Source: Paludibacter sp.
Lineage (GTDB): Bacteria > Bacteroidota > Bacteroidia > Bacteroidales > Paludibacteraceae
DNA: 64,000 nt
Reading direction: 5' to 3'
Assembly (NCBI GenBank): GCA_028710415.1
Contig: JAQTUE010000002.1
Location: forward strand, 62,001-126,000
The translations under genes and the position numbers were made by a program. Positions 15,389-23,950 of this stretch are shown in pieces. Under the pieces are notes generated by a model. That model worked only from the letters and a program-made list of their open reading frames with translations. It searched no databases and was not told the origin of the DNA. How positions within the stretch are numbered: the first letter of the stretch is position 1; the number at the start of each line of letters is the position of its first letter.

Positions 15389-17197
15389 ATGAAAAGAATA
15401 ATATATAAATCATTTATAGCATTGTCATTGATTGCTTTTTTAAGCTCTTGTAATGACACACTGAATGCGCCAACGCAATCCTCGCTTGATGAATCCCTTA
15501 TTTTCTCCAATACTGTATTGGCAAAGGGAGCAGTGATGGGGATTCACCAATCATTATTTGAAACGAATTCCTATCGTGGGCGTTTTATTCCGTTTTATGG
15601 GCTGAATACAGATATTGAATGGTATAATACTTCCGAAAAAACAACGGACGATAGGGCAACAGTAACCGGCTATAATCCAAGTGTGAGCAGTACAAATATG
15701 AACACCGCCGACAACGCGTGGGCAAAAATGTATGAAAGCATCGAGCGTGCCAATCTGTGTATCCGTGGCTTACGGGCATATGGAAATGTTGCTACGAATG
15801 CCGACCTGGCACAGCTATTGGGTGAAGCTCTTACTCTGCGGGCATTTGTGTATAATGATCTGATTAAGGCCTGGGGTGATGTTCCCGCACGTTTTGACCC
15901 GATATCAAGTGCCACTATTTATATTCCGAAAACAGACAGGGATGTGATTTACAAACAAATTATTTCCGATCTGGCTGAAGCAGAAGCTTTAGTGCCATGG
16001 CCCAATGGAAGTGTGGTTACAAGTAGTACCGAACGGGTTAATAAAGCATTCGTCAAAGGTCTTAGGGCCCGGATATGCCTTGCTGCAGCTGGATATTCTC
16101 AACGTCCGGATGGAACAGTCCGCCGGAGTACAGACCCAGAATTGAGTGTTAGTAAGTTGTATCCAATTGTAAAACAAGAATGCCTGGATGTGATAAACAG
16201 CGGGAGCTGCCAATTAGGGACGTTTAAACAAAACTTCATGAATCTTTGCAAAGATGATGTGACCGCAGGGAAAGAATCACTTTATGAACTTCCATTTTCC
16301 AATACCCCGGAACGGGGACGTGTTCTCTATACCTTTGGCGTCAACCATACGACAGTTGATAAATATACAAAACAAGCCCAGGGAGGAGTTAACGGACCAC
16401 TTCCCAATATGTTCTATGATTATGATAAAGATGATGTCCGGAGGGATATTACGTGTGTTCCGTATGTCTGGACCAATGGCATACAGGTACCTAATAAAAT
16501 ACAACAATGGAATTTTGGCAAGCTGCGTTACGAATGGATGACCCGGGTAGTTGCCTCGACAAATGACGACGGGATTAACTGGCAATGCATGCGCTATGCC
16601 GATATCTACCTCATGGCAGCAGAAGCAATTAACGAATTGGACGGTGCGGCAGCAGCGGCACCTTATTTAAAAGAAATCCGAAACCGGGCATTCCCGACAG
16701 CACCGGAGAAAGTAGACGCCTATATGGCCACAGTAACCGGAAGTAAGGAAACTTTCTTTAATGCCATTGTGGATGAAAGGGCATTAGAGTTTTGCGGAGA
16801 AATGTTGCGTAAAGCCGATTTAATCCGTTGGAACCTGCTTTCGGTAAAACTGAATGAAGCCAAGACAAAGATGACGGCTCTTGCTAACAGGACTGGTGCT
16901 TATGCAGACCTACCAGACAAAATTTATTACAAAACAGCGGCAGATGGAGAATCCATTGTAATTTATGGTCTGGAACATGGCAGTACCGATGCCCAGGGAG
17001 TAGCCTTAAATTATCCTACGAATAAAGGTTGGTTTGTCAGCAGTGGGGTAAATAACCTAACTTCAGACAAAATAAACTCTCTTTTTCAGTTAGATCCTGA
17101 TACCCGTCAATTCTGGCCTATCTGGCAGACGTTCATTGATTCAAGTAACGGTACGTTGACCAATGATTACGGTTATGTCTCAACCCCTAAAAATTAA
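15389..17197 (+). CDS. SusD/RagB-like surface glycan-binding lipoprotein
   Basis: A 602-residue lipoprotein. The signal ends in the lipobox LSSCNDTLN, so the mature N-terminal Cys is about residue 21. SusD features include the helical TPR-like part with ANLCIRGLRAYG and LLGEALTLRAFVYNDLIKAW (about 115-160). The conserved late block NWQCMRYADIYLMAAEAINE is at about 395-415, followed by YLKEIRNRAFP and IVDERALEFCGEMLRKADLI. It covers the SusC pore and captures the substrate at the cell surface. The next gene starts directly after its stop codon, so the operon is tight. Confidence 0.95.
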   Translation: MKRIIYKSFIALSLIAFLSSCNDTLNAPTQSSLDESLIFSNTVLAKGAVMGIHQSLFETNSYRGRFIPFYGLNTDIEWYNTSEKTTDDRATVTGYNPSVSSTNMNTADNAWAKMYESIERANLCIRGLRAYGNVATNADLAQLLGEALTLRAFVYNDLIKAWGDVPARFDPISSATIYIPKTDRDVIYKQIISDLAEAEALVPWPNGSVVTSSTERVNKAFVKGLRARICLAAAGYSQRPDGTVRRSTDPELSVSKLYPIVKQECLDVINSGSCQLGTFKQNFMNLCKDDVTAGKESLYELPFSNTPERGRVLYTFGVNHTTVDKYTKQAQGGVNGPLPNMFYDYDKDDVRRDITCVPYVWTNGIQVPNKIQQWNFGKLRYEWMTRVVASTNDDGINWQCMRYADIYLMAAEAINELDGAAAAAPYLKEIRNRAFPTAPEKVDAYMATVTGSKETFFNAIVDERALEFCGEMLRKADLIRWNLLSVKLNEAKTKMTALANRTGAYADLPDKIYYKTAADGESIVIYGLEHGSTDAQGVALNYPTNKGWFVSSGVNNLTSDKINSLFQLDPDTRQFWPIWQTFIDSSNGTLTNDYGYVSTPKN

Positions 17198-18880
17198 ATG
17201 AATATGAAAAAGATATTAATAAGAATTACCTATATAGTATGCTTTACAGCAATGTTTTTTACAACAGCTTGTAATGATGTATTCAATCAGGTGACCGAAT
17301 TAGCGACAGATCGTTTGTTCCGTCCGATAAATTTTACAGCTACGTTGAATAAAACACAAGCTACCCTGAGTTGGGTAGCTTCAAATAATGCTGTTTCCTA
17401 TACGTTACAGGTCAGTTTGGATAGTTTGGATTATAGCAAGCCATTGGTGGATACTACTCTGACCGGATTGTCTTATGTCCAGGAATTTGCCGGTGCGACC
17501 AAGTATTATGCACGGGTAAGGGCAAATGCAACCGATAGTATAAAGAACTCGAAATTTAATGCCGTACTTTCATTCAAAACCCCCGCTGAAAACATATTCG
17601 ACGGATACGGAACCCGCAACAATACAGGTAAAATTTACAGTGCATACATGACTGCTATAAATTCATTGAATATTAAATGGACACCAAATTCGAAAGTTAC
17701 ACATTTAATTCTCCTGTCGGCGAATGGTAGTACCAGGGATTCTGTTGAAATTTCAAGTTCAGAAGCAGCCGCAGGTGAGAAAAATGTTGGTACTTTAGCA
17801 AATTCAACGTGGAAAGTAGAGATATTCAATGCTAAAATATCAAGAGGAATAACTAGCGGGCTTGTTGAAGGTGATATCATATTAAATTCAGGCGATGACC
17901 TTCCGACAGCAATGACAAATGCTTCACCGGGACAAGTCATTATTCTGGCTCCAGGAACTTTATATCCTATGGGCAGTAGTGTTTATCGATTCAGTAAAAA
18001 CATTAAGTTGAGGGGATTATCGCCAAGCAATCGTCCTATTCTGGCCATGACAAGTGGTACTCCTACAGCAACTTCAAACATGTTAGGCTTTGTGGATGGT
18101 TCTTCCATGGATTATGTAAGGTTTGAGAATATTGAATTTACGGGATATTGTGATAACAGTACTTCGGCAGTAAAGATCGGATATCTGTTTAACAGCAATA
18201 TATTGACCACCGTAAAATCGTTATCCTTTAAGAATTGTAACCTGCATAATTTCGCAAATACACCAATGCGTCTGCAAGGAGCAAAAGCACAGGTAATTGA
18301 CACCCTGTCTTTTAATGGTTGTGTTATTAATGAAATAGGGTTTGCGAGCACGTATGCTGTAGTAAACACCAATTCGGCTGATTATTTCAATAATATCTAT
18401 TTTTCAAATTGTACCGTTTATAACTTCAAGAATGGTTTTATCGTACGACAAGCTACATCTGCTATTCCCGTTACCATGGGTACTGTAAGTGTAACAAATT
18501 GCACCATTAACCAGGGTGTTCAGGATCCAGCTGCTATCAGGTATTTAATGGATTTGAACCTTGTGACAATAACAGGGGGCGTTACAGTTAAAAACTGTAT
18601 CTTCGGATTTACCGGTTCAACGTTAGGAGCTTCAGGAATACGGTCAACAATTGCAATTGGAGCTATAAATAATTCCGGTTGCTATTATACCAGTGATTAT
18701 GTGGATGAAACGTTGGTCGGAACTGCTCCCAATACGTTCAACTATTCTATTAAATCTGCGATGACGTTGTATTCAGGTGCATCAACCGCATTATGGAATG
18801 GTCCTACTACTGGTGACTTTACATTGAAAGATACTGCGTTCAAAGGCAAAGGGGTAGCCGGTGACCTGAGGTGGTACTAA
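17198..18880 (+). CDS. surface lipoprotein, FN3 plus DUF4957/DUF5123-type beta-helix
   Basis: A 560-residue lipoprotein (lipobox TTACNDVFN). A fibronectin-III-like domain lies at about 42-128 (NFTATLNKTQATLSWVASNN to YYARVRANATDS). It is followed by a segment resembling DUF4957 and a right-handed beta-helix with repeated short strands (SFKNCNLHNFANTPMRLQGA; NIYFSNCTVYNFKNGFIV), as in the DUF5123 proteins that sit after SusD in pectin loci. It abuts the SusD stop. It probably binds pectin fragments at the surface rather than cutting them: catalytic polysaccharide-lyase residues are not evident. An in-frame ATG at 17,204 is an equally good start. Family naming is from memory. Confidence 0.8.
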   Translation: MNMKKILIRITYIVCFTAMFFTTACNDVFNQVTELATDRLFRPINFTATLNKTQATLSWVASNNAVSYTLQVSLDSLDYSKPLVDTTLTGLSYVQEFAGATKYYARVRANATDSIKNSKFNAVLSFKTPAENIFDGYGTRNNTGKIYSAYMTAINSLNIKWTPNSKVTHLILLSANGSTRDSVEISSSEAAAGEKNVGTLANSTWKVEIFNAKISRGITSGLVEGDIILNSGDDLPTAMTNASPGQVIILAPGTLYPMGSSVYRFSKNIKLRGLSPSNRPILAMTSGTPTATSNMLGFVDGSSMDYVRFENIEFTGYCDNSTSAVKIGYLFNSNILTTVKSLSFKNCNLHNFANTPMRLQGAKAQVIDTLSFNGCVINEIGFASTYAVVNTNSADYFNNIYFSNCTVYNFKNGFIVRQATSAIPVTMGTVSVTNCTINQGVQDPAAIRYLMDLNLVTITGGVTVKNCIFGFTGSTLGASGIRSTIAIGAINNSGCYYTSDYVDETLVGTAPNTFNYSIKSAMTLYSGASTALWNGPTTGDFTLKDTAFKGKGVAGDLRWY

Positions 18881-18894
18881 ATTGTTACAGTAAT

Positions 18895-18940
18895 GCGATA
18901 GTTGCCCGGATTCAGGCAACTATCGCTTATAAAATATTTC
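18895..18940 (+). terminator. terminator after the SusCD operon
   Basis: GCGATAGTTGCC and GGCAACTATCGC form a perfect 12-bp stem with an 8-base loop, followed by an AT-rich tail (TTATAAAATATTT). It separates SusC-SusD-lipoprotein from the polygalacturonase gene, perhaps only partially. Confidence 0.65.
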
Positions 18941-19014
18941 AATAAAGAATCCCAGAATAAATTGTGTTGTTAACTCCCTGATTTTTTCAAACAGTTCCAA
19001 ATTAAACTACAGTC

Positions 19015-20661
19015 ATGTCCTTACTAAAAAAAACAACTAAACTAATAGGTATTTTAGTTTTGATTTTCAGTTATACTCCTATCGAGGCAAAGAATAACTA
19101 TGATTATCTCTACACGAATTTACCATTTTCAATGCCAAAAGTTGAAGCACCTGTTTTTAAGAACAACATGGTCTCTGTAGCTGATTTTGGAGGATTGGGA
19201 GATGGGTATACACTCAATACGGAAGCTTTTAAAAGAGCAATATCAACGCTTTCCAAAAAAGGAGGAGGGCAACTGTCAGTACCTGCAGGTGTTTGGTTTA
19301 CTGGACCCATTGAGCTGGTATCAAATATTAACCTGCACCTTGAAAAGGGGGCACTTATCTTGTTCTCACCTGACTTCAATCTATATCCATTGGTAAACAC
19401 TATTTTCGAAGGTCTTGAAACACGCCGTTGCCAGTCACCTGTTTCAGCACGGAATGCAGTGAATGTTGCTATCACGGGTGAAGGGTCCATCAATGGTTCA
19501 GGAGAAGCATGGAGACCGTTGAAAAAGGCAAAGGTAATTGAATCGTACTGGAAGAAGGTAATCAAATCAGGGGGTGTTTTGAAAGACCCTACGTATTGGT
19601 TTCCATCGAAAGGTTCTTTGAAAGGGGAGTCAATCAGTGATTCGAATGTACCCCGTGGTAAACTGAATGATGCTGAATGGAATGAAGTCAGGGATTTCCT
19701 GCGTCCTGCCCTGATAAACTTTATTGAATGTAAAAACGTGATGTTGCAGGGGGTGCTGTTCGAAAATTCACCAAGCTGGAATATCCATCCATTGTTGTGT
19801 ACCAATGTGATTATTGACAATATCATTGTAAGGAATCCGAGTTATTCGCAAAATGGCGATGGAATAGATGTGGAATCGTGCAAGAATGTATTGATCGTTA
19901 AGAGTACGTTTGATGTTGGGGATGATGCCATTTGCATCAAGTCAGGGAAAGACGAGGAAGGACGTCGTCGTGCACGCCCGGCAGAGAACATCATCGTCGA
20001 CAATTGCAAGGTGTTTAAAGGCCACGGTGGATTTGTGGTTGGCAGTGAAATGTCAGGTGGGGTACGCAATATATCTGTTCGGAATTGCCAGTTCCTGGGT
20101 ACCGATGTAGGCCTTCGTTTCAAGAGTAACCGGGGTCGTGGCGGACTGGTTGAGAATATCTTCATCAGCGACATTTATATGTTCGATATTGCGACTGATT
20201 CATTCCTGTTTGATTTGTATTATGGTGGAAAATCAGCTTCCGAAACACTGGAAGAAGGTGATGCCAGTCCTGTGGTAGTTGAAAACCCACCAGTGACAAA
20301 AGAAACACCATCTTTCCGTAATATTTACATTAAGAATATAGTCTCAAGAAATGCCCATCGTGCCATGTACTTCAACGGACTGCCCGAGATGAAAATCTCG
20401 AATATAAATGTTGAGAATACCATTATTACTTCCCAATATGGAGCTGTAATCTGTGAATCGGAGGGTATAAGATTTAAAAATGTACACATCATGCAACAAA
20501 CCGGAGCAGCCCTGACGCTTCAAAATGTAAAGAACTTTGACCTGAAGGATTTTACTTATCCGCTTGATCTTCCTGAGGTAGTAAAGATTGTGGGTAAATC
20601 AACAAATATTCTGCTCCCTGCATCTATTGAGAAACAAAAGATTATTGGAATGAATAACTAA
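19015..20661 (+). CDS. GH28 polygalacturonase
   Basis: A 548-residue glycoside hydrolase of family 28, hydrolysing alpha-1,4 links in polygalacturonan or rhamnogalacturonan. A signal peptide is present (about 1-25, ending IEAK). The pectate-lyase-3-like start is VSVADFGGLGDGYTLNTEAF. Catalytic signature blocks are NGDGIDVES (about 278-286), GDDAICIKSG (about 301-310), GHGGFVVGSE (about 336-345) and the RFKSN variant of RIK (about 368). The Asp triad of GH28 is therefore intact. It lies in the locus between the SusCD group and the PL9 genes. It is likely periplasmic: no T9SS domain or lipobox is seen. Confidence 0.92.
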   Translation: MSLLKKTTKLIGILVLIFSYTPIEAKNNYDYLYTNLPFSMPKVEAPVFKNNMVSVADFGGLGDGYTLNTEAFKRAISTLSKKGGGQLSVPAGVWFTGPIELVSNINLHLEKGALILFSPDFNLYPLVNTIFEGLETRRCQSPVSARNAVNVAITGEGSINGSGEAWRPLKKAKVIESYWKKVIKSGGVLKDPTYWFPSKGSLKGESISDSNVPRGKLNDAEWNEVRDFLRPALINFIECKNVMLQGVLFENSPSWNIHPLLCTNVIIDNIIVRNPSYSQNGDGIDVESCKNVLIVKSTFDVGDDAICIKSGKDEEGRRRARPAENIIVDNCKVFKGHGGFVVGSEMSGGVRNISVRNCQFLGTDVGLRFKSNRGRGGLVENIFISDIYMFDIATDSFLFDLYYGGKSASETLEEGDASPVVVENPPVTKETPSFRNIYIKNIVSRNAHRAMYFNGLPEMKISNINVENTIITSQYGAVICESEGIRFKNVHIMQQTGAALTLQNVKNFDLKDFTYPLDLPEVVKIVGKSTNILLPASIEKQKIIGMNN

Positions 20662-20746
20662 TCAATAAAAAAATACCGATAGTCAGATTCGTAATTGAGT
20701 GTAGCGTTTGTGATGACAGGTTTTAAGTGATTGGAGTAATAGTATG

Positions 20747-20773
20747 AAAGGGTGGATTATTCCACCTTTTTTT
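20747..20773 (+). terminator. intrinsic terminator after GH28
   Basis: AAAGGGTGGA and TCCACCTTT with a TTAT-type loop run into seven T residues. The following spacer to 20,999 is AT-rich and holds no gene. Confidence 0.8.
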
Positions 20774-20999
20774 ATCTACCATACTGTTGATTCCGTTTAC
20801 AAAGATTAATCCAGTCCATATTTATGATTTAATATGTTGATAAACAGAATAAAAATGTGGTTTGATAATAATATGTAAGATTTGTAAAACTAAATAAAGT
20901 TTTTACACATTAAAAGTCAGTTTGTCCACATTTCATAACGTGCAGAACTGTAATTTAGCAGCAGAAATCTTACAATAACCTTTTATTTAAAATACTGCA

Positions 21000-23741
21000 A
21001 TGAAAAGAAATTACCTTCTCGCACTTATTCTGTTGTGTCTCTCGGGAGTTCTTCCTGCCCGAACCATGTTTGTATCCCCTTCCGGAAATGATGTCAACAC
21101 TGGTACTATTGACAATCCTTACCTAACCATTAACAAGGCAGTGGATATTGTCCAACCCGGGGATACTATATTTGTCCGTGGTGGAACCTATATGCTAACT
21201 GCAACTATCCGTATCAAGGCTAAACAAAATGCACGCCCCGATGCCCGTATTTACCTCTGGGCATACAATCATGAACGTGTGATTATCGACGGCAGCCAAA
21301 TACCCCATACTGATGTCAATACCTTTAAAATGGCGCGTTGCATCTATCAGAACCATGAAGCAAGTTACTGGCATTTTAAGGGCCTGGAACTCTGTAATGC
21401 CAAAGATAACGGGATGAAAGAAGAAGGCAGTTACAATATCATTGAAAACTGCAAGTTCCATGACAACAATGATTCGGGACTTCAGATTGGCATGTACAAG
21501 GATTTCTCAATTGAAGAAACAAAATCGTTGCCTGCCGGTGACCCTCAATTCAACCCGGGTTATCAGTTCTGCCGTGGTAATATTATCCTGAATTGTGATT
21601 CCTGGTACAACTATGATGCCGTACAATATAATGGCAGCTCCGATGATGGGGGTGATGCCGATGGATTCTCCTGCAAGTTATTCCCAGGTCCTGGAAATGA
21701 ATACCATGGTTGCCGTGCGTGGAATAACTCCGATGACAACTGGGATATGTATATGGTGTATCATCCGGTGGTTATTGATAATTGCTGGTGTTGGAAAGGT
21801 GGATATGATAAGACAAATGTTGCCCGTGGAAACGGGAACGGATTTAAACTTGGTGGAGGAGGTACTTCCGGTGGAGCAGCCTTTGCTCAATCGGTAGGGG
21901 CACATTTGGTTCATAATTGTGTGTCGTTTGAGAACCTTGGCAAAGGGTATGACCAAAACAATGCCTATGAAGCCATGTACCTGTTCAATAACGTTGGGTG
22001 GGGAAATGCTTACAACTACCGTTTTCCGACAGTTCTGGAATATGGAACCATGTATATGCGTAATAATATTGGCTGGGGTGCCACTGTTGCAGGTGGAAAC
22101 CATGAATTTCTTTCTGCTGACAAAGCAGGGTCTCAGGTGCCTAATACCAGTTTCAATAGTTGGACGACGCTTGATGGTTGCGATCCATACAAAGAAGGGA
22201 ATAAAATTAACGGAGTAGCTATCAGTACAAAAAATTATTCCGGGGAATTCAAAAGCCTTTCGTCAACATTGTTTCTTGCTGATCGACAATTGGATGGCAG
22301 CCTGCCTGATAATGATTTTGCAAAATTAAAAGCAGGCAGTATCTTTATTGATAAAGGGCAAATTATTGAGAATTTTGAACTCGTTGCTCATATTCCTTTA
22401 CCGAATCAGCCTGTTGGATATGCACAACTACATAATCTTTCTATTCCTTACAACGATGCAAGTGCCGATATGGGTGCCTATGAAACAGGCAATGCCACCC
22501 AACCAACACTGGCCCTTAATCAGGGAAGTACAGTTCAAACAGTATTTATTGGGTCGGCCATGAATAGTATCACTTATAAATGGGGTGGTGCGGCTACTGA
22601 TGTCACCGTACAAAATTTACCGGTTGGAGTAACTTTTGTAAAGGATGCAGCTTTAAAAACGATTACCATCTCAGGGAATCCAACAGCCACTTTTACTTTT
22701 ACAGTGACTACTGTAGGTGGAATTAATCCCGTTGCCCTAACGGGGACTATCAGCATCAGCATGGTTGCCCCGGCAACCCTGGTTTGTACTAGTGACAATG
22801 CTTCCCAAACAATAAATATAGGCTCTTCCATAGGTGACATTGTATTCCAACTTGGCGGTGGTGCCACAGCTTTTGAAGTAACCGGTTTGCCAACGGGCTT
22901 AATGCAAACATTGAATGGAAATCAGATGACCATTTCGGGTATCCCGACTTCAGATGGAGCTTATGTGGTAAAGGCCATTGGTGGAATGTCTGTATTGAGT
23001 ATTTCCGGTAATATTGCCCGTGTAATACCAACCAAAGTCCTTACAGGTGACTGGTATCATATTCAGGATGCCTTTAGTGCCATACCAACCGACCTGCAAG
23101 GTGTATTGACCCTTGCCAATGGAACCGATATTGCTTATCCGACTGTCTGGAATCCTGCCTATGTTGAATCGACCGGAACAGCACCTGCAGGTTGTACCGT
23201 TGGAGCCATTAATGTGGAACGCGGCGGTAGTGTAAGCTGGACCTTGCCTAGCCTGGTGGAATTAAAAGCGAATTTGAATTTTACAGGTACCCGTTCGGTT
23301 AAAATATCTACCTTGCAGAATGGCATAACTACCAACTGGACCTCCGGATCATTGGGTAAAGGAACTTACCTGGGATATAATTTGCTGGCTGAAGCAGGAA
23401 TCGCCGATACAAAATCACCCGTTACCGTGACACTTACGAATCTGGCTACCAGTGGTGGCATTCGTATCTACGATTTCTATGTAAAGGTATATGACATGCA
23501 AACAGCAGTTCAACAGGTTGGAGCTGAAAAAACAACTTACCAACTTTATCAGACTGAATCTGCCCTGCTGGTTACCGGGGATATTGCCCGACTGAAAGTA
23601 TATTCTCTTTCAGGGGTGCTGGTGAAACAATCCATTATGTCACAGATGATAGATATTCATGACCTGAATGCCGGAATTTACATTGTCGGGATTCTGGATA
23701 CAGATGGCAATACTTCAAATCAAAAATTTATAAAACGATAA
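21000..23741 (+). CDS. PL9-like pectate lyase with T9SS sorting domain
   Basis: A 913-residue secreted lyase. The signal peptide (1-20) is followed by a right-handed parallel beta-helix (about 22-490), opening with MFVSPSGNDVNTGTIDNPYL and VRGGTYMLTATIRI as in family PL9. The calcium/catalytic block SDDGGDADGFSCKLFPGPGN (about 214-233) matches the PL9 DADGF-x-x-K signature; the Lys near 225 would be the base. Two bacterial Ig-like repeats follow (about 495-680), then a beta-sandwich of unknown type (about 685-830) and a C-terminal sorting domain (LKVYSLSGVLVKQSIMSQMI to NQKFIKR). Beta-elimination of homogalacturonan outside the cell is expected. Confidence 0.88.
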   Translation: MKRNYLLALILLCLSGVLPARTMFVSPSGNDVNTGTIDNPYLTINKAVDIVQPGDTIFVRGGTYMLTATIRIKAKQNARPDARIYLWAYNHERVIIDGSQIPHTDVNTFKMARCIYQNHEASYWHFKGLELCNAKDNGMKEEGSYNIIENCKFHDNNDSGLQIGMYKDFSIEETKSLPAGDPQFNPGYQFCRGNIILNCDSWYNYDAVQYNGSSDDGGDADGFSCKLFPGPGNEYHGCRAWNNSDDNWDMYMVYHPVVIDNCWCWKGGYDKTNVARGNGNGFKLGGGGTSGGAAFAQSVGAHLVHNCVSFENLGKGYDQNNAYEAMYLFNNVGWGNAYNYRFPTVLEYGTMYMRNNIGWGATVAGGNHEFLSADKAGSQVPNTSFNSWTTLDGCDPYKEGNKINGVAISTKNYSGEFKSLSSTLFLADRQLDGSLPDNDFAKLKAGSIFIDKGQIIENFELVAHIPLPNQPVGYAQLHNLSIPYNDASADMGAYETGNATQPTLALNQGSTVQTVFIGSAMNSITYKWGGAATDVTVQNLPVGVTFVKDAALKTITISGNPTATFTFTVTTVGGINPVALTGTISISMVAPATLVCTSDNASQTINIGSSIGDIVFQLGGGATAFEVTGLPTGLMQTLNGNQMTISGIPTSDGAYVVKAIGGMSVLSISGNIARVIPTKVLTGDWYHIQDAFSAIPTDLQGVLTLANGTDIAYPTVWNPAYVESTGTAPAGCTVGAINVERGGSVSWTLPSLVELKANLNFTGTRSVKISTLQNGITTNWTSGSLGKGTYLGYNLLAEAGIADTKSPVTVTLTNLATSGGIRIYDFYVKVYDMQTAVQQVGAEKTTYQLYQTESALLVTGDIARLKVYSLSGVLVKQSIMSQMIDIHDLNAGIYIVGILDTDGNTSNQKFIKR

Positions 23742-23745
23742 AGCG

Positions 23746-23791
23746 AATTGTTTTTAGAAACGCTTTATAAGAAGTGTTTCTAAAAACAATT
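23746..23791 (+). terminator. stem-loop after the first PL9 gene
   Basis: AATTGTTTTTAGAAAC and GTTTCTAAAAACAATT are exact complements (16 bp) around a 14-base loop, starting 5 bases after the stop. There is no T-run afterwards; it may act as an RNA-end stabiliser or weak terminator. Confidence 0.6.
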
Positions 23792-23950
23792 TATGATACT
23801 AATTTAGTTCACTCTAAAAATAAGATAGAATGATTCGGGTGTATTTACATTCCCGGATTAGAAGAACTATTTTTTTATTTCTTATAATCATCTTCATTGC
23901 AGCTATTAAATCAAACTCACGCCAATTCTTAAGTAACAAACGATTTTAAA